From Cognatiluteimonas profundi (GTDB lineage: Bacteria > Pseudomonadota > Gammaproteobacteria > Xanthomonadales > Xanthomonadaceae), in NCBI RefSeq assembly GCF_009792795.1, contig NZ_VKHQ01000005.1:124001-188000 (forward strand): a stretch of 64,000 nucleotides of DNA. Direction: 5' to 3'. The position numbers and the translations under genes were made by a program. The notes beneath the pieces were generated by a model. The model had not been told where the DNA came from. It saw only the letters and a program-made list of their open reading frames with translations, and searched no databases. Each line of letters opens with the position of its first letter. The stretch's first letter is position 1. Positions 28,627 to 36,597 of the stretch are shown here, one piece after another.

Positions 28627-29709
28627 TCAAGACCCGTGACCATGCCGGTGGTGTAAGTCCGGATAGTGGGGATGCGAATGGCGCATCGGCGTATGCGTAT
28701 GCGGGTGGGAATGTGGCTGCGTTTCATCAAATGGAAAGTCATGCGCATGTTGATGATGATCATCGTGCGTATGGAGATGTTCGTGTTCCAGCGCCTCGTG
28801 TTCGTGCTCGTGTTCGTGCCGCTCACTCACGTGGAGCCAAACGCCCAACGCCATCAAACCCCCGGCGATCCAAAAGCTGAGAGTTGGGACTTCGCGCAGG
28901 AGCAACAGGGATAATCGGGCGCCGACAAAGGGAGCGGTCGAGAAATACGCACCGGTTCGCGCCGCGCCCAAGTGACGCAGAGCCAGCACGAAAGCTACCA
29001 GGCTGATCCCATATCCCGTCAGCCCGATGGCGCCAGCTGCCATCAGGTGAAGCCCGTTTGGCAGCCGATGACCTAGCGCAAGCGCCGCTGCAATATTGAT
29101 TGCCCCGGCAAATCCGCCTTTGATCGCTGCGACCTGCACCGGATCACCGCCGGATACCGCGCGCGTCAGATTGTTGTCGATGGCCCAGCATGCGCATGCC
29201 CCAGCTATGGCCAGCGCACCCCATGGCAGCCCGGCCGCCGGGGTCTGCGTCCATGACAGCAGGACGCCGCCGGCCACGATGGCCACCATTCCGAGGAAGA
29301 TCCGGATATCGACGTTTTCGCGAAAGACAACCCACGCCACGACGGCGGTGAGGACACCTTCCAGATTCAACAAAAGGGAAGCCGCTGATGCCGGGGTGGT
29401 GGCCAGTCCGATCATGAGCAACACCGGTCCAAGCACGCCGCCGAACAAGACGGCGCCCGACAGCCAGGGAACGTCGCGACGTTGCAGGCCGGCTTCCGCA
29501 TCGGCCTCGCGTGGCCGCAGTCGTCGAATGAGCAGCCAAAATCCTAGCCCCAAGCCCGAGCCGGCGTAGAGCAAGCCAGCGAGCAGCACCGGAGATATAT
29601 CTGCTACCAGGAGTTTGGCCAGCGGCGTGCTGGCGCCAAACAGTAGCGCGGCCAGCAGGGCGGGGCCGATCCCTGGAGCCCATTCAAGGCGTGGTTTTAG
29701 CCGCAACAT
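28627..29709 (-). CDS. EamA/DMT-family exporter with histidine-rich C-terminal tail
   Basis: 360 residues. Ten hydrophobic segments form two EamA repeats (ALLAALLFGASTPLAKLLV at the start, LTGYGISLVAFVLALRHLGAARTGAYF in the second repeat). A ~65-residue cytoplasmic tail dominated by His, with acidic and proline residues, follows (HEHEHEHEALEHEH; HSHPHTHTPMRHSHPHY). Such a tail is typical of metal carriers, so metal-ion transport is suspected. The family is otherwise annotated as amino-acid or metabolite exporters. The start at 29709 has AGGA seven bases upstream; an ATG at 29736 lacks an SD. Its start overlaps the 3' end of the GDCCVxC gene by 13 bases. Confidence 0.85.
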   Translation of the reverse strand: MLRLKPRLEWAPGIGPALLAALLFGASTPLAKLLVADISPVLLAGLLYAGSGLGLGFWLLIRRLRPREADAEAGLQRRDVPWLSGAVLFGGVLGPVLLMIGLATTPASAASLLLNLEGVLTAVVAWVVFRENVDIRIFLGMVAIVAGGVLLSWTQTPAAGLPWGALAIAGACACWAIDNNLTRAVSGGDPVQVAAIKGGFAGAINIAAALALGHRLPNGLHLMAAGAIGLTGYGISLVAFVLALRHLGAARTGAYFSTAPFVGARLSLLLLREVPTLSFWIAGGLMALGVWLHVSERHEHEHEHEALEHEHLHTHDDHHQHAHDFPFDETQPHSHPHTHTPMRHSHPHYPDLHHRHGHGS

Positions 29710-29909
29710 GATCGGTCCTGCTGGATTGGTGGGCATGGCACTGATCCATACGAGCAGAACACACAGCAATCGCCGGGCCTGGGTTGCAGCAACACACCAC
29801 AACCCGCGCACTCATAAAAGAACTGGCAAGCCGTCGTCGGCATCGTCTCGGTTGCCGCGTGTCGACACTGCGGGCAGGTGATCGTGCTTATAAGTTGCAA
29901 TTCGGTCAC
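29697..29909 (-). CDS. GDCCVxC domain-containing small protein
   Basis: 70 residues beginning MTELQLISTITCPQC. It has CPQC, a central ECAGCGVLLQPRPGDCC core, and the diagnostic GDCCVFCSYGSVPCPP. The family has members in which the position after GDCCV is selenocysteine; here it is phenylalanine, followed by Cys. Nine cysteines in 70 residues suggest metal or redox chemistry. The GTG at 29909 is preferred because GGAG lies six bases upstream; a TTG at 29930 is possible. The 13-base overlap with the His-tailed exporter implies joint expression and points to metal or metalloid handling. Confidence 0.85.
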   Translation of the reverse strand: MTELQLISTITCPQCRHAATETMPTTACQFFYECAGCGVLLQPRPGDCCVFCSYGSVPCPPIQQDRSCCG

Positions 29910-31266
29910 GCACGGCTCCGTTACCGCCAACGACTCGACTGAGTTGATCGACGTGATAGGTCAAGGTTAGAAGCAAGCATAGTGCGCCCTCTCGCAGACC
30001 GAACATTTCTACCAAAGTGGCCTGATGAGATTTAAACAAACCGTTGTATTCCGCGATCAAAAATGAGCAAAAACGCCGAGAAAAGCTTTCTCTGATGTTT
30101 TGCGTGTTTGGGCGCCCACGCAGATCGACGCTCGAGAGCTGAAAACAAGTGGAAAACCGATCTTTAGGTCGAGCAGAACGCACGCCAGAGAAAGGCGGCG
30201 CCGACTTCGCATATGTGCGGCCCCCAGTTACTCTCAGACCAAAACGAGCCCGCCAAGCCTTTGATAGTTAAAGGACTTTTTAGCGAAACAGGGGAGAGAA
30301 ACGAGGATGCCAGACTAGGTGGTGGTGGATGGAGTCATTTGCGGACTTCTCTCTGGCCGAAATTCCCAATTACAGGGTAATAAATAGCGAAAATTTCAAA
30401 ATGGACAGGCGACATGGCTTCGAAAACGGTCATTTTCGCGCAAACAAACTCCAGGTGGTGTCTATCCGCATCTTTCGAAGCAGCGAAAACCATCAGGGAA
30501 ATTTGGCGGGCAACAGGATGTTCGCGGCCGCAATCTGCGCGCAAAATTTCAAATATTGCGCAGGCGGCCTAGGGCCTGTATCAATTTGCCGATTCGCCCG
30601 CCTGTGTCGTCGTCATCAGTTGATGTTGGTCATCAGCAGGTAGGCGTGTACCTGAATTGAAACCTCGGCGACGCGTCGTGCAGGGCCTGCCAGTAACACT
30701 GTTAATCGGCTTCACAACAAAGCAAAGTGCCGATCGTTGCCCCGCTGTACGACGTGTTGCGCAGCGCCTGAAAGATCCAACCGTTTTGAAGCCTACGCGC
30801 GATTGACGATCCGTGTGAGTGGGCTGCGGCGGTCCTGAATCGCGCGGCCACGCAGTGCATTTGCGACCCGCAATTGCTGGGCGGCACCCAAGCCCAATTC
30901 GCGCGGATGGATGATGCTGCACTGAGGCAGTGCGCGATGCGCGCGATGGGCGCCGCGTGCCGAAACATCAACACTCTTGCAGCTTCGCGACGCGGGCTTC
31001 GGACCGCCGTGCGCTTGTGACCGCCTCGGGATATAGGCCCCGATTGGACCTGGACAACGGACTCGGGCCGATTGAGCTGCAGGTCCCGCGCTGAACGCAG
31101 ATCACCACCGTTCTAAAAAAGCGGTCCACCCTCCCCAGGACCCAGCGGGCAGGTTGCGATCGAAGACCCTCCAACCAATCTTTCCAATCTTTGCGGCGTT
31201 GCACAAATTGCGGCGACGCGGCGGTTTTCGTCGCCACATAACCCCCTTCATGTTGGGATTCAACCA

Positions 31267-31288
31267 AAGATTACAAAACCGTAATCTT
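31267..31288. repeat. 8-bp inverted repeat AAGATTAC-N6-GTAATCTT
   Basis: A perfect 8-bp palindrome with a 6-base spacer, AT-rich, about 350 bases before the GTG of the secreted PPC protein. It could be an operator or a weak hairpin. No T tract follows it. Confidence 0.5.
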
Positions 31289-31302
31289 GCCCCAGCAAAA
31301 TA

Positions 31303-31364
31303 TGAGACTTGCGTCACACATATGTCCCCGTTTCATGCTGCGCCTGCAACGTGACTAAGTCTCA
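31303..31364. repeat. imperfect inverted repeat upstream of the PPC protein gene
   Basis: TGAGACTTGCGTCAC at 31303-31317 is mirrored by GTGACTAAGTCTCA at 31351-31364, with one inserted base. It might be a cruciform or paired regulator half-sites. The downstream TGTGA-N9-TCACA at 31365-31383 is superficially CRP/Clp-like but has the wrong spacer. Confidence 0.4.
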
Positions 31365-31641
31365 TGTGACGCTTACCGTCACATTCGCGGCGCAGGAACA
31401 TCTGTTACCGCCCTTGTCCAGTTTTTGGGCCGGCGCCGCCGCTACTCAGCGGATCCTTCCGCGACGGGGAATCACCAAAGCATCGATGCAGGGCCTCCTG
31501 TGGAGGTCATGTATCCGTGCGGCGTCGAGGGCCGCCAGGCTGTTCGGCGTGTCTGTTGGAAGACCACGCGTCGCCCTCCGGGGCGTCATCCGTAACCAAC
31601 CGCCTGAAAGCGGGACCACATTTTCCTTGGGGAACTACAAC

Positions 31642-33483
31642 GTGATCCGATCAAGCAAGCTCACCATGGCGAGCATGAGACTGATGTTCGCCTTCGCTAG
31701 TCTTACCGCCGGGGCTGGTTTCATCAGCTTCGACGCGCACGCCGCAGTCCCGGGCCACCCTGAAAAAGCCAACGGCGTGCCCAGCCCTCGAGTGACCAAC
31801 CCGTATTCGCCGCGCTACAAGCATGAATACCGCCACGGCGCCTTGCCGACCATCGGAACCGCCGAGTTGATGAAGCAGTGGGCGCATTCGCACGCGACCC
31901 AGAATGCCCTCACAGCCGCCACAAACGCGAAAACGCTGTCGTACGGCGGCGGTGTCGGTGGCGTCGGCGTCATGAGCGGGCAGAACAAGGTCTACCTGGT
32001 GTTCTATGGCAACCAATGGGGAGGTTCGAGCACGGATGCCAATGGCAACCTGAAATTCGCAAACGACGCCGCAGGGGCTGCCGGCGCCGCCCAGCAGATG
32101 TTCAAGGGCATCGGCACCAACGGCGAAACCTGGCAGAACGAACTGACCCAGTGGTGCAATGGTGCGACTTCCGGCGCAACCTCCTGCGCCTCCGGCCTGC
32201 AGCGCATCCAGCGTCAGAGCAACATCGTCGCAGGCGTCTGGTACGACAATCTCGTCACGTCACCGGCCGCGGCCACCGGCACGCAGTTGGCCCAGGAAGC
32301 GATCCGCGCCGCCGCGCACTTCGGCAATACGGCAGCCGGCTCCAACACCTCCGCCTATTACGTAATTATGTCGCCAAAAGGCACCAACCCGGATAACTAC
32401 CAGGGCCAGTACTGCGCTTGGCATGATTACACCGGCGACGGTTACGGTGTCACCGCCCCGGGCGGCGACTTTGCCTTCAGCAACCAGCCCTACAACATCG
32501 ACTCGGGCGCGGGCTGCGGTGTGAACTTCGTCAATTCGGGCGCGGCCGGCACGCTCGACGGCTACACGATGACGCTCGGCCACGAATGGCACGAGATGAT
32601 GTCCGACCAGTTCCCGGCTGGCGGCTGGACCAACCATGACACCGGTACTTACGCCGGCCAGGAAAACTCCGACGAGTGTGCCTGGATCGCTCCCGGGTCC
32701 GCTGGCGGCGCAGCTAACGTCGCCTTCAGCACGGGTACTTTTGCGCAGCAAGCCAGCTGGTCCAACGACACCAATTCGTGCGCGATTTCGCACGCAGACG
32801 TGAGCGGCGGTGGCTCTGGAGGTGGCGGCGGTGCGACTGCACTGTCCAACGGCGTCACTGTGTCGAACTTGTCGGCGGCAACGGGTGCCTACATCAAGTT
32901 CACGATGTCTGTCCCGGCTGGTGCGACGAATCTGGTGTTCACGCAATCCGGTGGCACCGGCGACTCGGACATGTACGTGAAGTTCGGCAGCGAGCCGACC
33001 GACACGTCCTACGACTGCCGTCCGTACGTCAGCGGCAATGCCGAGACCTGCACCTTCGCCGCACCGTCCGCGGGGACGTACTACATCAACCTGAAAGCCT
33101 ACTCGGCCTTCTCCGGCGTCAGCCTGAAGGGCAGCTACAGCACCGGCGGCGGTGGCAGCTGCGGTGGCACGGTGCTGTGCAGCGGCACGGCGGTGGCGCT
33201 GCCATCGGTGGCAACCGGTGGGGTGTCGTCGACCTACACGATGAGCGTTCCGTCGGGCAAGACCAGCGTGGTGTTCAACATCTCCGGTGGTACCGGCGAT
33301 GCGGACCTCTACGTCAAGCTGGGTAGTGCACCGACCTCGTCGAGCTACAGCTGCCGTCCGTACCTGACGGGCAACAACGAAACCTGCACGTTCAACTCGC
33401 CCACCGCTGGCACTTACTACGTCAATGTGCGCGCTTACGCGGCTTATTCGGGCGTGAGTCTGAAGGGCACCATTTCGCCGTAA
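31642..33483 (+). CDS. secreted protease-like protein with HExxH motif and two PPC domains
   Basis: 613 residues. The signal peptide (MRLMFAFASLTAGAGFISFDAHA) and a propeptide-like stretch are followed by a ~330-residue domain with HEWHEMMSDQ, a zincin-type HExxH, plus several disulfide-like cysteines. Two bacterial pre-peptidase C-terminal (PPC) domains of ~85 residues each follow: GATNLVFTQSGGTGDSDMYV and GKTSVVFNISGGTGDADLYV, each ending YSGVSLKG or FSGVSLKG. Gly/Ser linkers separate the domains. PPC domains are removed after type II secretion, so an extracellular enzyme is likely. The third zinc ligand was not located with certainty. The start is GTG 31642, after TTGGGGAAC. ATGs at 31666 and 31675 would also keep the signal peptide. 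Confidence 0.88.
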   Translation: MIRSSKLTMASMRLMFAFASLTAGAGFISFDAHAAVPGHPEKANGVPSPRVTNPYSPRYKHEYRHGALPTIGTAELMKQWAHSHATQNALTAATNAKTLSYGGGVGGVGVMSGQNKVYLVFYGNQWGGSSTDANGNLKFANDAAGAAGAAQQMFKGIGTNGETWQNELTQWCNGATSGATSCASGLQRIQRQSNIVAGVWYDNLVTSPAAATGTQLAQEAIRAAAHFGNTAAGSNTSAYYVIMSPKGTNPDNYQGQYCAWHDYTGDGYGVTAPGGDFAFSNQPYNIDSGAGCGVNFVNSGAAGTLDGYTMTLGHEWHEMMSDQFPAGGWTNHDTGTYAGQENSDECAWIAPGSAGGAANVAFSTGTFAQQASWSNDTNSCAISHADVSGGGSGGGGGATALSNGVTVSNLSAATGAYIKFTMSVPAGATNLVFTQSGGTGDSDMYVKFGSEPTDTSYDCRPYVSGNAETCTFAAPSAGTYYINLKAYSAFSGVSLKGSYSTGGGGSCGGTVLCSGTAVALPSVATGGVSSTYTMSVPSGKTSVVFNISGGTGDADLYVKLGSAPTSSSYSCRPYLTGNNETCTFNSPTAGTYYVNVRAYAAYSGVSLKGTISP

Positions 33484-33510
33484 CGGCAAGCGCAATCCCT
33501 GAAACAGGAA

Positions 33511-33537
33511 AACCCCGGCTTCGGCCGGGGTTTTTTT
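33511..33537 (+). terminator. rho-independent terminator after the PPC protein gene
   Basis: AACCCCGGC-TTCG-GCCGGGGTT with T7 at 33531-33537. It has the very stable UUCG tetraloop and lies 28 bases after the stop codon. Confidence 0.95.
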
Positions 33538-33673
33538 GCCTTTCAACCGCGCAACTCGACGCGCCAAATCCTGAACTCAAGTCAAGCCCTCGTGACCTTC
33601 CGATCACACTCTCCTATGATCGCGTAGCCCTACTTGGCAACATCTCAGCAGCGACCTGCTTACGAAGGCAACA

Positions 33674-33994
33674 TCAGCCGCAACTGTAGGCCAGCACCTT
33701 GCGTGCGTTGTCGATGCGAAGATTCAAGCGCGTGGGATTGACTTCGTTGGTAATCATCATCCCTGGTCGCAGCACGCGGACGGTGGTCGCGCCCGCTTCT
33801 ATGCGCGCCCGTTCGATGAGCGCATCGTCGGCTACGAGCCCCACTGTCCACGAAAGCGTTCGAGCATCGCACGCGCTCGCCGGAGCATGGTTTGTATGGC
33901 TGCCGTCGACGGGGGTTATTGGTTCCCGCGGCGCAGCCGCGCACGCCGACAGAGCGAGGGCCATCAGAAAAATAGCGCATCGGCAACAATTCAT
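33674..33994 (-). CDS. I78-family peptidase inhibitor lipoprotein
   Basis: 106 residues beginning MNCCRCAIFLMALALSACAA, with lipobox ALSAC. The mature domain has SACDARTLSWTVGLVADDAL, then RVLRPGMMITNEVNPTRLNL and a terminal Cys (LAYSCG). This is the Inhibitor_I78 pattern, with conserved GxxxD and 'P...T.D..P.RLNV' segments; the reactive loop is probably the MMITNEVNP segment. Family members inhibit serine proteases. It is convergent with the secreted HExxH protein gene. The start at 33994 has AAGGAGCTGTG just upstream, a strong SD. Confidence 0.88.
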   Translation of the reverse strand: MNCCRCAIFLMALALSACAAAPREPITPVDGSHTNHAPASACDARTLSWTVGLVADDALIERARIEAGATTVRVLRPGMMITNEVNPTRLNLRIDNARKVLAYSCG

Positions 33995-34114
33995 CACAGC
34001 TCCTTGGGGCAAATGGGAACGCCATCCTTGCGGCCACCGGCTGGAGCATCTCGGCGCTTGGATGACGCGTCTTGATTATGGAGCGGAAGTCGCTGGTCGA
34101 GGCACATCTAACGA

Positions 34115-34136
34115 AATAGGGGTCAGAGTACGTTTT
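34115..34136. repeat. solitary arm of the GGGGTCAGAGT repeat family
   Basis: GGGGTCAGAGTACGTTTT matches one arm of the inverted repeats described at 43962, 45262 and 52309, but no second arm was found nearby. It is probably a decayed copy. Confidence 0.6.
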
Positions 34137-34217
34137 CCGAGGCTGGGGGCCTCCAATTCCCTATGGCGGCCTCCAGCAATGCATTGAAGCTCGCTTCCAG
34201 GTCAGGGAGCGCAGGAA

Positions 34218-34409
34218 ATGCCAAGGACGAAGCGTCTGGATCTGCGGGCGTGGCACAGCATGTCGTCCAGCGGGGCAACCGTAAGCTTTTGCGTCCCACA
34301 ATCGCACTTTGACCAGGTCGCCGAGAAGCTGGGCTATTACTACGTTCGCAACGGTGATTACTACGCAGGCAAGGATCACCTCGCTGAGCAGCTAGGGACG
34401 CGGCATTGA
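34218..34409 (+). CDS. small hypothetical protein
   Basis: 63 residues starting MPRTKRLDLRAWHSMSSSG, with a tyrosine-rich centre (LGYYYVRNGDYYAGKDHLAE). The ATG follows GGGAG at eight bases, and the gene ends 24 bases before a strong bidirectional terminator, which supports it being expressed. I recognise no family. It marks the left side of the islet of small genes next to tRNA-Lys. It could still be non-coding. Confidence 0.4.
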   Translation: MPRTKRLDLRAWHSMSSSGATVSFCVPQSHFDQVAEKLGYYYVRNGDYYAGKDHLAEQLGTRH

Positions 34410-34433
34410 GGCAAGTGTGGTTGGAGTGTGTTT

Positions 34434-34468
34434 AAAGCAAAGGCCCGCGCGATGCGGGCCTTTGCTTT
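34434..34468. terminator. bidirectional terminator hairpin
   Basis: A perfect 15-bp stem (34434-34448 with 34454-34468) around a 5-base loop, with A-rich and T-rich ends on both strands. It serves the 63-residue gene on the plus strand and the DUF4468-like gene on the minus strand. Its core GGCCCGCGCGATGCGGGCC is nearly identical to that of the terminator at 37308-37344. Confidence 0.9.
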
Positions 34469-34511
34469 CAATGGATTACTGGGCCTTACCAACAGATTGA
34501 ATGTCGGGCGG

Positions 34512-35042
34512 CTACCAGGCGTTGGAACTTTCAGCCTTGCCAATGCTCGCCACCAACTGTGGCCCGAACTCCAATAGCTTCGCGCGAATGTTGTCCATGT
34601 CTTCGCGCCTGCTCACCGCCTCGTCGCGCGCAGGCAAAGATAGGCCAACATTGCTGTAGGGCGGCAACTCTAAGTGCACGTTCGTGAAGCTGAGCCTGAA
34701 CCTTCCGTCCTTACCCTCAACTTTCATCGTGAACCCAACGTGCCAAGCCTCGGCCCTGATATGACAGGCAAAGCCGCCACTGCATGGGTACGCCATGTTG
34801 CCGTTGCCGATGATGACGCCATCGTCCTTGCTCTCGTACTCGATGACGGCCTTCGCTGATTTGAAGTGATCGGCGATCCACATGCGGCTTGCAGTAAAGA
34901 TCTCGTCCTTGTTGCTACCTGGCGCCTCGAAGACCTGGACGACAGTGCGGTCCTCGTCGGTTAAATCGGGTTGCCTCGCTGCTACGTAGCTCGGAGTCGC
35001 GAAAAAAAGCATCGCGACGGTGAGTGCCTTGATCGACTTCAT
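34512..35042 (-). CDS. secreted DUF4468-like protein
   Basis: 176 residues with a signal peptide (MKSIKALTVAMLFFATPSYVAA). The fold pattern is that of DUF4468 (TBP-like): VVQVFEAPGSNKDEIFTASRMWIADHF, then VIEYESKDDGVIIGNGN and FRLSFTNVHLEL. Function is unknown; related proteins are periplasmic or lipoproteins. The start at 35042 opens the signal peptide, but no convincing SD is visible. GC at third positions looks lower than in the core genes of the window. Confidence 0.75.
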   Translation of the reverse strand: MKSIKALTVAMLFFATPSYVAARQPDLTDEDRTVVQVFEAPGSNKDEIFTASRMWIADHFKSAKAVIEYESKDDGVIIGNGNMAYPCSGGFACHIRAEAWHVGFTMKVEGKDGRFRLSFTNVHLELPPYSNVGLSLPARDEAVSRREDMDNIRAKLLEFGPQLVASIGKAESSNAW

Positions 35043-35181
35043 TCGCGTCCCCCCTGTTTTGAGCCCCGACACATATGACACGCACAGCCACGATTTTCAG
35101 CATCACCGACCTGTCTAATCATTGCCGTCCTCGAAACTTATCGATGCAGACCAGCTGATCGAATGTCCGAAGCCTTAAGCC

Positions 35182-35691
35182 CTACTTCAGCTGAGCCAGC
35201 GTGACTAGCTCTTGGACGATGATCCGAAGATCAACCATGAGTTTGTCTATGTCCTGACGCTGTGCGATGAATCGACGGCTGTGTGCAGACATGTCTCCCA
35301 CGTCTTTGAGCCGGGGAAGTGCGCCCTTGGAGTTCTTGCTGAGGTTCCAAGACTTCTCAGCAGCCAGCGTGTTTATTAGATCCTTCAGATAGAAGAAGTC
35401 GCCGTTGGCATTCTGGATCTTGGATGCAATGCCATGCTTCTCGAATACCTCAATGATCAGTGTCTCCACCAGCCTGCGAATCATGACGGCCGACGCGTCA
35501 TACCAGCCGTTGGCGTACGACCCGTTTATCTGGTGAACGATCTTTTCGAGATAGCCTCTGCTGTTCCGCACGAGCGAAAAGTAGATGACGGGTTCGTCTG
35601 GACTCGGGGCCCCCTCCTCAGGAGGAGGATTCTTGGAACGTATGCTGTCCCTGAGCTGCCTAACCCCGAGCAACGCAGTTTCGATGTCCAT
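35182..35691 (-). CDS. DUF4145/HEPN-like protein
   Basis: 169 residues, all-helical. It contains NGWYDASAVMIRRLVETLIIEVFE and later KDVGDMSAHSRRF, the two signatures of DUF4145-type proteins in the HEPN-like group (a buried Arg helix, then 'GD.SAH'). HEPN proteins are often RNases or parts of toxin-antitoxin, Abi or restriction systems. The start at 35691 is ATG (MDIETALLG); an overlapping TTG at 35703 would give a TTGA overlap with the upstream gene's stop. Either way it is coupled to the DUF5343 gene. There is no signal peptide. Confidence 0.75.
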   Translation of the reverse strand: MDIETALLGVRQLRDSIRSKNPPPEEGAPSPDEPVIYFSLVRNSRGYLEKIVHQINGSYANGWYDASAVMIRRLVETLIIEVFEKHGIASKIQNANGDFFYLKDLINTLAAEKSWNLSKNSKGALPRLKDVGDMSAHSRRFIAQRQDIDKLMVDLRIIVQELVTLAQLK

Positions 35692-35699
35692 CGGCCGGC

Positions 35700-36419
35700 T
35701 CAACCCTTAAGCGGCAGGTGTTTTGCCATGCTCTCGAAGATCTTGTCTATCTGCTCTGGGCTACTGTCGGGCGAAATGTGGATTTGAATGTCTACGTGGA
35801 GCTGGGGACTGAAGCCGCGCTTGCTATTGTCTCCCTCATCATTTTGACCGTGACCACGGTCGCCGGCTGTTCCCTTCTGTTCGACAGAAGGTTTCGCGGA
35901 CCTAGCGGGCGCTGCGGACTTTGCAGGAGTGGCTGCGCGCACCGTGGTGGACGCAGTGGTCCTGGGCTTGGCAGAGCCCGCTTCCTTGGCCTTCGCAAGG
36001 TCTGCCTCCAACAGCATCATGTAGGTTGCTGCATATCCGCGGGCAGCAGATTCCCCGACCTTGGCGCTTCTGGCGAACCAGGTAGAGACGTCCTTGAAAT
36101 CGACATCAGCGCTATGGAAAAGGTCACGAAGCTCTTGCGGGTAGGTCGCCTCAAGAATCGTCTTGCAGACCTCGGCGTACTTCCGGTCATCACGCCAGTC
36201 GTAGGCAAGATCGCTGGGCTTCCCGGCCTCGTCTATCAGACCGAAGGCCCTTAGGGGCGGGATGATGTTCGCGCTGGCCGAGGCTTCGCCCATTGCCAAA
36301 GCCGTTGCAATGTAGCTGGGCGACACTCTTTCCGGCGTCCTTTGCTTGAACTTTTCCCGCAGCAAAAACCAGTTGTTGCGCGGGATCTTCGGGTATCCCT
36401 TCTTCTTGTCGTCCGCCAT
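35700..36419 (-). CDS. DUF5343 domain-containing protein
   Basis: 239 residues. The N-terminal ~140 residues fit DUF5343 (PRNNWFLLREKFKQRTPERVSPSYI; IIPPLRAFGLIDEAGKPSDLAYDWRDD), a winged-helix-like domain. An Ala/Lys/Thr-rich low-complexity linker is followed by a short C-terminal region (LHVDIQIHISPDSSPEQIDKI) that itself recurs at the C-terminus of many DUF5343 proteins. The start at 36419 (MADDKKKGYPKIP) has GGGGAAAGGAA upstream. It overlaps or abuts the HEPN-like gene downstream and diverges from the two small genes on the plus strand. Confidence 0.82.
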   Translation of the reverse strand: MADDKKKGYPKIPRNNWFLLREKFKQRTPERVSPSYIATALAMGEASASANIIPPLRAFGLIDEAGKPSDLAYDWRDDRKYAEVCKTILEATYPQELRDLFHSADVDFKDVSTWFARSAKVGESAARGYAATYMMLLEADLAKAKEAGSAKPRTTASTTVRAATPAKSAAPARSAKPSVEQKGTAGDRGHGQNDEGDNSKRGFSPQLHVDIQIHISPDSSPEQIDKIFESMAKHLPLKG

Positions 36420-36597
36420 TTCCTTTCCCCTGTATAGGCATCGTGGACCTCCAGTTCGCCGGAGGTCTTCGCCCAGCTTTCCAGCTCGGAAGGCGATATT
36501 TACCACATCGGGGTCGGTTGATCCGAGCTCCAAGGGCGCTCCCTTTCCCAGCAATGCGCGACATATTGCTTATCCCCAAGCCCGGAGGATGAGCAAC

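Larger units (their letters stand above)
29931..31641. other. gene-poor, relatively AT-rich stretch with decayed coding traces
   Basis: No complete gene is convincing here. The stretch 29931-30600 is visibly richer in A/T than the rest of the window. From about 30790 to 31018, one plus-strand frame reads as plausible coding sequence (AAAVLNRAATQCIC, DDAALRQCAMRAMGAACRN) but has no start and is closed upstream by a TGA, suggesting a gene remnant. Short inverted repeats occur at 31267-31288 and 31303-31364, ahead of the secreted protein gene. Confidence 0.5.

Noticed and set aside
29697-29909. Selenocysteine readthrough in the GDCCVxC protein
   Set aside because: The variable position is a Phe codon, no in-frame TGA occurs before the stop, so no recoding is needed.
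31365-31383. TGTGA...TCACA as a CRP/Clp binding site
   Set aside because: The spacer is nine bases rather than six, so the half-sites are not in register.
34512-36419. Prophage or integrative element between 34 and 38 kb
   Set aside because: No phage structural gene, integrase, recombinase or transposase is present; only small orphan genes and the DUF5343/HEPN-like pair.
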